A stretch of 64,000 nucleotides of DNA, taken from positions 124,001-188,000 of the forward strand of contig NZ_LWAH01000013.1 in the NCBI RefSeq assembly GCF_001632285.1, written 5' to 3'. The notes under the pieces are model-generated. The model was not told the origin of the DNA, searched no databases, and saw nothing but the letters and a program-made list of their open reading frames with translations. Each line of letters opens with the position of its first letter. Position 1 is the stretch's first letter. The translations under genes and the position numbers were made by a program. This DNA is from Moraxella catarrhalis (GTDB lineage Bacteria; Pseudomonadota; Gammaproteobacteria; Pseudomonadales; Moraxellaceae). Of this stretch, positions 11,074-18,778 are shown piece after piece.

Positions 11074-12042
11074 TTAATCCAGTGAAAACTCTTCACTGTA
11101 TAAATTCCAATGTAGTTTTGTACGGCACGCTTCATAAAAGCTATAGCTGTTTGGGTGCAGTAATAAAAGCGTCTTATCATGTTTGGCGATGATGAGCGTT
11201 TGGTCATTTTCCAAAGGCACAGAAGTCTTACCATCTGCACCAACCATGGGCTGTGTGCGGTTATCTTTATGAATATTAATCATAATTTGGCTGCTGCCAG
11301 CAACAACAAGCGGGCGGTCAGATAGCGTGTGTGGATGCATGGGTACCAAACAAATGGCGTCTAATGTTGGGTGAATAATCGGCCCACCTGCTGACAGTGC
11401 GTAGGCGGTTGAGCCTGTGGGTGTTGCGACAATCAGACCATCTGCATGCTGACGATAGACATCTTTATTATTAATTTTTAGTTTAAAATCAATGGTGTGA
11501 ACTGACTTGCCTGCGTGTAAGACAATATCATTTAACGCAATATCTTCATGTAAAACTTGTGTCAATGCATTGTCATTGGTCGTATTTTGAATGATTTGAA
11601 GTTTTAATAAAAATCGCTCAACCAGCCAATATTGCCCATCAAGCACCTGTCCGACTTTTTCGGTCAGCTCATCTGGATTAATATCCGCCAAAAACCCCAA
11701 TCGCCCCCGATTGATACCAAGCACTGGCACGCCAGTACCTGCCATCACAGACGCCGCCTGAAGCATTGAGCCATCACCGCCCACCACGATGACCAAATCG
11801 CACTGCTCACCCATCGTGTGGCGTGGTGTGATTATGATGCTGTCATCTGTATGCTCACCATCAATCAAGATGCCCTCAATGGCCGCTGTCTGTGCATCAA
11901 TGACAATCGATAATTGACGCATTTTCAGTAGTCTAATGAGTTCATTTAGCGTTTCTACAATACTGGCTTTGCCTGCACGCCCCATCACACCAATACGATG
12001 AAATGGTGGGCGTTTTGGGTGATTGTTGGTAAAATTTGACAT
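11074..12042 (-). CDS. nadK: NAD kinase
   Basis: The product phosphorylates NAD to NADP using ATP. The diphosphate-binding GGDG motif (VIVVGGDGSMLQAA) and the NAD-binding region with TPTGSTAYALSAGGPIIHP are intact. The length of 322 residues is slightly above the usual 290-300 because of a short N-terminal extension (MSNFTNNHPKRPPFHR). It is cytoplasmic. It is followed by the DUF1315 gene on the same strand. The 350-base spacer upstream is shared with the divergent BI-1 gene. Confidence 0.95.
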   Translation of the reverse strand: MSNFTNNHPKRPPFHRIGVMGRAGKASIVETLNELIRLLKMRQLSIVIDAQTAAIEGILIDGEHTDDSIIITPRHTMGEQCDLVIVVGGDGSMLQAASVMAGTGVPVLGINRGRLGFLADINPDELTEKVGQVLDGQYWLVERFLLKLQIIQNTTNDNALTQVLHEDIALNDIVLHAGKSVHTIDFKLKINNKDVYRQHADGLIVATPTGSTAYALSAGGPIIHPTLDAICLVPMHPHTLSDRPLVVAGSSQIMINIHKDNRTQPMVGADGKTSVPLENDQTLIIAKHDKTLLLLHPNSYSFYEACRTKLHWNLYSEEFSLD

Positions 12043-12396
12043 GGCTTGGCTTAATCATAAATAATGCGTATCATACCAAAAAAACGCCCATTAACACAAC
12101 AAACACGCCACGCCTTGTGATGAATGATTCATACAAAAAGGTACATATGGTTAACTTGACTTAACTTGACAAAGCTACTTGGTTTTTGGATAATCAAGGC
12201 AAAGATTTTTTATGTCATCTGATTTTTTATGTCATCTGATTAATGCTCTGTCAAAATAGTTGTTAACACCGTTTTGATACCGATTTGCGACCAAACACGG
12301 ACATTTGCTATCATCATTCCTGTGTTTTTAGTTGATTGGTTGATTCATTTTCATTGATGTTCAGATTGACAAATTTTTATTGAACAAGGATATATT
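12043..12396. other. divergent spacer between nadK and the BI-1 gene
   Basis: This spacer contains a 10-bp duplication (TTAACTTGAC twice, 12151-12170) and a 17-bp duplication (GATTTTTTATGTCATCT twice, 12204-12237). Nothing else was recognised. Confidence 0.5.
12204..12237. repeat. 17-bp perfect tandem duplication
   Basis: Two head-to-tail copies of GATTTTTTATGTCATCT are followed by the first three bases of a third. It lies about 160 bases upstream of the BI-1 gene. Confidence 0.9.
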
Positions 12397-13116
12397 ATGG
12401 CCAACCCTATCATCAGCCGTACAACACTTGCCACCAGTGCCGTTGCCATGAGTGTGCGTGGTGTTGTCAGTAAAACCGCTTTTTTACTTAGCTTAGCTGC
12501 CGTTTCAGGATTTGGTGTATTTTTTTATGCCTTATCCATCAATGTCTCATCATCGCTATTATATGCCATGGCATTGGTTTCGGTATTTGCTGGCATGGGC
12601 GTAGGCTTAGCCAGTGCCATGAAGCCGCACCTTGCCAAATCGCTTGCCATTCCTTATGCACTGATTGAAGGGGTGCTATTGGGTACATTTAGCCTAATCA
12701 TGTACCGATACTACCCATCCGTACCATTATCTGCATTATCAGCAACTTTTATCACCGCTGCTGTCATGTTGACGCTGTATGCCACAGGCATTATCAAAGT
12801 TACCGAAAAATTTCGTGCCATCGTAACCTCGGCGGTGATTGCCATTGGTATTTTATATTTGGTGCAGTTGGGTTTTCACCTATTTGGTTCTAGCCTGCCT
12901 TTATTATTTGATGGGGGTATGGTTGCCATCGGCTTTAGTGTTTTTGTGATTTTGATTGCGTCGTTTAGCTTATTGCTTGATTTTGACAATGTTGAAAAAG
13001 GCGTGGCGTTTGGCGTGGCACAAGACTATGAATGGGTGTATGGCATCGGTATTTTATCCACATTGGTTTGGATGTATATCGAATTTTTACGCCTGATTGG
13101 CTATTTGCAAGAATAA
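12397..13116 (+). CDS. Bax inhibitor-1/YccA family inner-membrane protein
   Basis: This 239-residue protein has about seven hydrophobic helices and the family pattern: FALIEGVLLGT-like (YALIEGVLLGTFSLIM), LDFDNVEKGVAFG and a C-terminal YEWVYGIGILSTLVWMYIEFLRLIGYL. Bacterial BI-1 proteins (YccA, YbhL, YbhM) are inner-membrane proteins; YccA interacts with the protease FtsH, and others have been proposed to be pH-sensitive calcium leak channels. Which applies here cannot be said. The AAGGATATATT before the ATG is a strong ribosome site. It is monocistronic, followed by a bidirectional terminator. Confidence 0.9.
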   Translation: MANPIISRTTLATSAVAMSVRGVVSKTAFLLSLAAVSGFGVFFYALSINVSSSLLYAMALVSVFAGMGVGLASAMKPHLAKSLAIPYALIEGVLLGTFSLIMYRYYPSVPLSALSATFITAAVMLTLYATGIIKVTEKFRAIVTSAVIAIGILYLVQLGFHLFGSSLPLLFDGGMVAIGFSVFVILIASFSLLLDFDNVEKGVAFGVAQDYEWVYGIGILSTLVWMYIEFLRLIGYLQE

Positions 13117-13149
13117 GCCATCAGCATTAAAACCAACTTAATTTTAATT

Positions 13150-13188
13150 AAAAACCACCAAAATACGCTGATATTTTGGTGGTTTTTT
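13150..13188. terminator. bidirectional terminator between BI-1 and ccoI genes
   Basis: The perfect arms AAAACCACCAAAATA and TATTTTGGTGGTTTT surround a 6-base loop. A-rich and T-rich flanks on both sides let it serve both convergent genes. Confidence 0.88.
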
Positions 13189-13202
13189 AGGTTGATTAAA
13201 AT

Positions 13203-15848
13203 TTACTTAGTTTTTTTAATACGCATAGCGTTTGAGACCACCACCAAACTCGATAACGACATGCCAATCGCCGCAAGCCAAGGCGGTACATAGCCAAACG
13301 CTGCAGGCAATAGCACCAACGCATTATAAACCAATGCCCATTTAAGATTTTGGCGGATGATGGCTTGGGTTTTGATTGAAAGGTGAATGGCTTTGGGTAT
13401 CGAGTGCAGCCGACCACCCAAAAGAACGCTATCACTTGACACTTGGGCGAGATCTGCGGCACCTGCAATGGCGGTTGAGACATTGGCAGCCGCCAAAACA
13501 GGCGCATCATTAATCCCATCGCCAACCATCAAAACAATGTGATTATCTTGTTGTAATTGCTTGATGTATGACACTTTATCCTCTGGAGTTAGCCCATAAT
13601 ACGCCTGATCAATGCCAAGCGTTTTGGCAACTTTTAGGGCATTGGGGTTGGGGTCGCCTGTCAGCATCAGCGGTATCATGCCTGATGATTTGATTTGCTC
13701 AATCATCTGATGGGCATCTGTACGAATCGGATCATTAAAATAAAACCGTGCAATCAGCCGCCAACTGCCATCTTGCCAAGCTGATAACAGTACCGACATA
13801 TTGGCTTGATAGTCCTCCAGATTTTCTTGATAGCGTCCATAGTCAAAGTCAGGCTGGCTGCTTGCTTGGTCGGTAACAAAACTGGCATGACCAATACGAT
13901 AACGCACGCCCTGAGATACCGCTTCCACACCGCCTGCGATATGATGGCTCATCTCTTGAACGGCAGGCAAATGTAGCCCATGTGCCGCTGTCAAAATCGC
14001 CTGGGCAACAGGGTGGCGGCTGCCAATCTCTAAGGCTGCTGCCAGTGCCAAAATATCACCATCTGGGTAATCGCTCACCACCGCCAAAAGATTTGCCTGC
14101 CCAAGGGTCAATGTCCCTGTTTTATCAAATGCCACATGGCTAACCTTAGCCAAAGTTTGTACCGTATGACCACGAGTTGGCAAAAACCCAAAGCTTGCCA
14201 AGCGATTGGTTGCCACGGTCAGTGCAATTGGGGTAGCAAGCGATAACGCACAAGGGCAAGTTGCCACCAAAACCGCCACTGTCGCCCACAACGCTTGGGT
14301 CTTATCAATAAAATACCAAACCACAAACACCAAAAGCGACAATAAAAGTACGCGTGCCACAAACCAGCGTGCCATTTTATCGGCATCTTGGGCAATTTGG
14401 GGTTTTTCGCTCATCGCACGATTCATCAAGCGGTCAATGAGTGCAATTTGGCTGTTATCAACATCATCGGTTACCAGCATTAATAGCGGCTGACTGTCAT
14501 TTTGAGAACCGCCAGCCAATCTTTCGCCACGAGTTTTGACGATTAAATCGCTCTCGCCTGTCAATAGGCTTTGGGAGACGGTCGCAGTTTTGGATAATAA
14601 GACGCCATCTGCCACAATTTGACACCCTGATTCGATCCAAATGACATCACCGACTTTGACACTTTGGGCCAAAATTTTGGCGTTATCATCTTGACCCATT
14701 TGGCTGATGCGTTTATCCATATCGCCTTTGGTAGCCAGCCAAGTTTCAATGGCTGCCTGTGCTTGGTCGGTGGCAAGTGCTTGAACCAAATCAGACGCCT
14801 CATCAAGCTTGGTGACCAATATCGGCTCAATCACCACCAAATCTGATGCCATATTTGATGCTTTTAGGCGAGCGTTGTGTTCAATATATCGTCCTGCCAA
14901 TAAAAAAAAGATAAACATGGAGACCGAGTCAAAATAAGTCTCACCTGCACCGATGATGGTGGCGTATAAACTGGCAAAAAAGGTCAAGATTAAGGCAATC
15001 GATACAGGCACATCCATATTAATTTGTCGTGTGCGTAGTGCGTGATAAGCCGACATAAAAAATGGCACACCTGAATAAAAAAAGACAGGGATACTAACAA
15101 ACAGCGAAACATAACGCAAAAAATCACGATGCTCAACCAAAATGCCACTGTACGCACCAAAATACATCCCAATCGAAAACATCATCGCCTGCATCGCACC
15201 CAAAGCTGCAATGCCTAGCCGTATGAGCATTTGTTGATTTTGTCGTTTGAGCATCGCTTCATGCGTATCTTGGCGATAAGGTTTGGCATCATAACCAACT
15301 GAATGAACCGTTTTTAAAATCTCACCAATCGATAAGATACCATCATCCCAATTCACTCGCATACGCTGCTGTGTTAGATTCACCTGACACGCCCTCACCC
15401 CATCAAGCGACCTTAGCCGAGTTTCAATCAGCCAAGTACAGGCTGAGCATTTCAGATTGGTCACCGAAAGCTCAGCGGTGCTGCCACCATTTTCAGCATA
15501 CACAAACTGCTCTTTGATATCGGCATGATTATACGCATCAAAATTTATCGCTTCAGGTAAGCTTGCCGTTGGGCTAATCTCACGGCGGTCAAGATAATAC
15601 TGCGACAGCCCCGCCTCAACAATGCTTTGGGCGGCCAGCTGACACCCCAAACAGCACATGGGGCGTGGCTTATCAAATATCATCGTAAAAAACGGCTCTT
15701 TGGGTAGCACTTCCCCACAATGAAAACAACAGCCTGCAGGCGGTAGGATTAAACTGTACTCACCCAGCTCATCATCGCCAAAAGTGGCTAAGTCTGGGTT
15801 TGGCTTGTGATCAGATTGGTTCATGGTTTGGGTATCACTTGATGACAT
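13203..15848 (-). CDS. ccoI: CcoI/FixI-type copper-transporting P-type ATPase
   Basis: This 881-residue inner-membrane P1B ATPase has the order typical of CcoI/FixI: an N-terminal cysteine-rich metal-binding segment (CCFHCGEVLP, then CCLGCQ, residues about 40-80), an HMA domain with NLKCSACTWLIE, membrane helices, the metal-site CPC in ATCPCALSLATP, the phosphorylated Asp in DKTGTLT, and MVGDGINDAPVLAAA near the C-terminus. CcoI ATPases supply copper for cbb3-type oxidase assembly. The assignment over CopA rests on the N-terminal Cys cluster. The assembly neighbours (ccoGHS) are not adjacent here. Its start could also be an in-frame ATG at 15824. Confidence 0.87.
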   Translation of the reverse strand: MSSSDTQTMNQSDHKPNPDLATFGDDELGEYSLILPPAGCCFHCGEVLPKEPFFTMIFDKPRPMCCLGCQLAAQSIVEAGLSQYYLDRREISPTASLPEAINFDAYNHADIKEQFVYAENGGSTAELSVTNLKCSACTWLIETRLRSLDGVRACQVNLTQQRMRVNWDDGILSIGEILKTVHSVGYDAKPYRQDTHEAMLKRQNQQMLIRLGIAALGAMQAMMFSIGMYFGAYSGILVEHRDFLRYVSLFVSIPVFFYSGVPFFMSAYHALRTRQINMDVPVSIALILTFFASLYATIIGAGETYFDSVSMFIFFLLAGRYIEHNARLKASNMASDLVVIEPILVTKLDEASDLVQALATDQAQAAIETWLATKGDMDKRISQMGQDDNAKILAQSVKVGDVIWIESGCQIVADGVLLSKTATVSQSLLTGESDLIVKTRGERLAGGSQNDSQPLLMLVTDDVDNSQIALIDRLMNRAMSEKPQIAQDADKMARWFVARVLLLSLLVFVVWYFIDKTQALWATVAVLVATCPCALSLATPIALTVATNRLASFGFLPTRGHTVQTLAKVSHVAFDKTGTLTLGQANLLAVVSDYPDGDILALAAALEIGSRHPVAQAILTAAHGLHLPAVQEMSHHIAGGVEAVSQGVRYRIGHASFVTDQASSQPDFDYGRYQENLEDYQANMSVLLSAWQDGSWRLIARFYFNDPIRTDAHQMIEQIKSSGMIPLMLTGDPNPNALKVAKTLGIDQAYYGLTPEDKVSYIKQLQQDNHIVLMVGDGINDAPVLAAANVSTAIAGAADLAQVSSDSVLLGGRLHSIPKAIHLSIKTQAIIRQNLKWALVYNALVLLPAAFGYVPPWLAAIGMSLSSLVVVSNAMRIKKTK

Positions 15849-16322
15849 GGTATAATAATGGGTTGTTTAATCATTGGTGCGGTGTTTTGGTTTTTACGCT
15901 TGTTTTGCTCTTTTACTTTTTTTGGTTGATGGATTTTTTGGGTTATATTGAATGATTAACGATTAAATTTAATACATTTACATTTACATTTAATACATTT
16001 ACTCATGACATATTGGATCAATGCGTTGCTTTTGTTTGATTGGGCAGTGTTTGGCATGACCGATATCGTCAATCGGTATCAAGCAAACACGCCCTTTGAT
16101 CGTGTCATATTCAGATTATACCATAAGTTCATGCGTACGCTAAAAGGCTTTGATGGCGGTTTTTGGGCATAACGGTAGACATAACAGATTGGTACAAGAT
16201 TGGTACACATTTGGGTAGCAATCGTGATAAAATTTAACCATTTTGCCAATTTGGTGTCATAATTTGACTTGAAAAATCCAGCCATTTCGGCGATAGTATC
16301 ATTTTTTTATTGGGGTTTTATT
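15849..16322. other. divergent spacer between ccoI and mrcB
   Basis: About 470 bases. It contains an imperfect ACATTT-based repeat near 15970-16003 and one short open frame (16005-16172, listed separately). No RNA gene or clear operator was recognised. Confidence 0.4.
16005..16172 (+). CDS. possible small protein of 55 aa
   Basis: An ATG at 16005 opens a 55-codon frame with protein-like composition: a hydrophobic start (WINALLLFDWAVFGMTDIV), then a basic, aromatic tail (RVIFRLYHKFMRTLKGFDGG). I do not recognise it. There is no clear ribosome binding site and it may be chance. It precedes mrcB by about 150 bases on the same strand. Listed because the spacer is otherwise unexplained. Confidence 0.25.
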   Translation: MTYWINALLLFDWAVFGMTDIVNRYQANTPFDRVIFRLYHKFMRTLKGFDGGFWA

Positions 16323-18713
16323 GTGTCAAAATCCGTACCACGCTCTTTTTGGCGTCATCAGTCAGGGCTGATTGTGACAGGGATTTTATTGATTGTCTTG
16401 TTTGTTATGATGGCGGCATTTGTGCTGTACGCCATGCATCTAAATACCGCCGTTGTCGGTAAATTTGAAAATCGCAAATGGGATATTCCTGCCACCTTAT
16501 ACTCACGCCCTTTGGTACTGCATCAAGGTGCCGCTTTATCCGCCAAAGACCTTGAATCATGGCTAAAACTGCTCAGATATAGCCATGATGACACCAGCCA
16601 AACGGGTCGCTACCAAAAAAATGGCCAAGTCTATACCATTTATACACGAGGTTTTCATTATGGTGATGCCGACAAAGACCCAAAGCAGCTCATCGAAGTT
16701 CATTTTGATCGCAATACCATCAAAAGCCTAAAAAGCTCCGCCCCAAATAACAGCGGTATACTACGCCTAGAACCCATCAAAATCGGTAGCATCTATCCTG
16801 ATAATCTAGAAGACCGCCTACTCATCACACAAGAACAAATCCCAAAACCGCTCGTTGATGCCTTGATTGCCACCGAAGACCGCAATTTTTATCAGCATCA
16901 TGGCATATCAATGCGTGGGGTTGCTCGTGCGTTATTCACCAATCTGACAGGCGGACAGGTGCAACAAGGCGGTTCAACCATCACCCAACAATTGATTAAA
17001 AACTTTTATCTGGATTCTGAACGCACCTTAAAACGCAAAATCAATGAAGCTTTGATGGCGGTTTTATTAGAAACCCATTATAGCAAAGATGAAATTTTAT
17101 TGGCTTATATGAATGAGATTAATTTGGGTCAAAATGGCAAGCAGTCGGTGAATGGCTTTGGGATTGCTGCCCAGTTTTATTTTGATAAGCCGCTTGGTGA
17201 GCTGTCTTTGGAGCAGTATGCGTTATTGGTGGGTTTGGCAAAAGGGCCTAGCCACTATAATCCTCGCAAAAACCCCGAGCGAGCATTACAACGCCGAAAT
17301 ACCGTATTAAATAGCATGCTGGCAACAGGTAAAATTGATACGGCCACGCACCAAGATGCCATCAATCGCCCACTGGGTGTGGTAAAAATGCCTGCCATCG
17401 CTCGCTTGCAGTTCCCTGATTTTTTTGATGCCGTGCAACGAGAGCTAAAAACCCACTACCGCTCAGAAGACCTGAAAAATCGTGGTCTGCGTATCATCTC
17501 AACACTAGACCCACTCGCCCAGCAAGCCGCCGATACCGCCATGACAAATCAGCTTGGCAAACTAAGAAAAAAAGGCGGTCGCACTCAAAAGCTACAAGGT
17601 GCGTTGGTCAGTGCTCACCCTGCCACAGGGGAGCTGGTTGCTTTGGTGGGGTCAGGTAGCGATTTTACTGGGTTTAATCGTGCCATCGATGCCAAACGGC
17701 AGGTTGGTTCTTTATTAAAGCCTGTGATTTATCTGACTGCCTTTCAATCAGGTCAATACAATCTCACCACACCCGTCAATGACACCCAAACCAGCTATAC
17801 CGTCAATGGTCGCTCATGGACACCCAAAAATTATGGCGGTCAATCTCATGGCAGCGTACCACTACTGACCGCACTTGCCAAGTCATACAACCAAGCAGCG
17901 GTTAATGTCGGTATGCAGCTTGGTTTGGATGCGTTTAAGGCACAGCTGGGCAATTTATCCATCACCACCGATGTTCCGCCCTATCCATCTGCCATGCTGG
18001 GTGCGATTGATTTATCGCCCATGCAGATGCTGGGCATGTATCAGATTTTTGCCAATGGCGGTGCTTATACGCCCATTCATACCATCCGTACCGTGATCGA
18101 TGATAACGGGCGTGTACTACAACGATCCCAACCACGCCATCAGTTTCGTGCACCACCGCAAGCGGTTTATCTGCTGAACCGTGGACTTCAAGAGGTCATC
18201 AAATCAGGCACTGCCAAAGCTGCCGATAGTATCAATAACCATCTGGGATTGGCAGGTAAAACAGGCACAACCAACGATAATCGTGATGCGTGGTTTGCAG
18301 GGTATAGCGGTAACTATGTCAGTGTGGTTTGGGTGGGCCGTGATGATAATCAGCCCATCGGCTTAACGGGGGGTTCTGGTGCATTGCCCATTTGGATGGA
18401 TTACATGAAAAAGCTCAACCTAACGGCGGTCAATCTGCCCCTACCTACTGGCGTGACTTGGCAGTGGATGGATGGCAGATTGGGATTGCCGACCATGGAG
18501 AGCTGCCCTGATGCCAGATGGCTGCCTGTGATTGATTTATACCGCCCAAGCCAAATGAGTCCTTGTGCCAGTGCCATTTTATACCAAGAGCAGATCTATC
18601 GGCAGATGCTTGAATATGGCTCACAAGGCATCGCAGACACAGGAGATGTGTATATCGAAGATGCACCCATTTATGATGAGCCTGCCGAAAATGGCGATAA
18701 TCCTTGGTGGTGA
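16323..18713 (+). CDS. mrcB: penicillin-binding protein 1B (bifunctional peptidoglycan synthase)
   Basis: The protein polymerises and crosslinks peptidoglycan in the periplasm. After a short cytoplasmic tail and one membrane helix comes the UB2H region typical of PBP1B. The glycosyltransferase follows, with EDRNFYQHHGIS and QGGSTITQQLIKNFYL. The transpeptidase has its active serine in GSLLKP, SYN in KSYNQAAVN and KTGT in AGKTGTTNDNRDAWF. I chose GTG at 16323 because GGGG lies 9 bases upstream; an in-frame TTG at 16269 has no ribosome site. The length of about 796 residues is normal. An acidic C-terminal tail rich in Glu and Asp follows the catalytic domain. It is convergent with mapA. Confidence 0.95.
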   Translation: MSKSVPRSFWRHQSGLIVTGILLIVLFVMMAAFVLYAMHLNTAVVGKFENRKWDIPATLYSRPLVLHQGAALSAKDLESWLKLLRYSHDDTSQTGRYQKNGQVYTIYTRGFHYGDADKDPKQLIEVHFDRNTIKSLKSSAPNNSGILRLEPIKIGSIYPDNLEDRLLITQEQIPKPLVDALIATEDRNFYQHHGISMRGVARALFTNLTGGQVQQGGSTITQQLIKNFYLDSERTLKRKINEALMAVLLETHYSKDEILLAYMNEINLGQNGKQSVNGFGIAAQFYFDKPLGELSLEQYALLVGLAKGPSHYNPRKNPERALQRRNTVLNSMLATGKIDTATHQDAINRPLGVVKMPAIARLQFPDFFDAVQRELKTHYRSEDLKNRGLRIISTLDPLAQQAADTAMTNQLGKLRKKGGRTQKLQGALVSAHPATGELVALVGSGSDFTGFNRAIDAKRQVGSLLKPVIYLTAFQSGQYNLTTPVNDTQTSYTVNGRSWTPKNYGGQSHGSVPLLTALAKSYNQAAVNVGMQLGLDAFKAQLGNLSITTDVPPYPSAMLGAIDLSPMQMLGMYQIFANGGAYTPIHTIRTVIDDNGRVLQRSQPRHQFRAPPQAVYLLNRGLQEVIKSGTAKAADSINNHLGLAGKTGTTNDNRDAWFAGYSGNYVSVVWVGRDDNQPIGLTGGSGALPIWMDYMKKLNLTAVNLPLPTGVTWQWMDGRLGLPTMESCPDARWLPVIDLYRPSQMSPCASAILYQEQIYRQMLEYGSQGIADTGDVYIEDAPIYDEPAENGDNPWW

Positions 18714-18728
18714 ACATAAGTCAAGAAT

Positions 18729-18757
18729 GCCATTAAAATCTGCTTGATTTTAATGGC
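18729..18757. terminator. hairpin between mrcB and mapA
   Basis: The perfect 12-bp arms GCCATTAAAATC and GATTTTAATGGC enclose a 5-base loop between two convergent genes. The following bases are AT-rich without a strict T run, so termination strength is uncertain. Confidence 0.65.
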
Positions 18758-18778
18758 ATAAATTAAATTGATGAAAAT

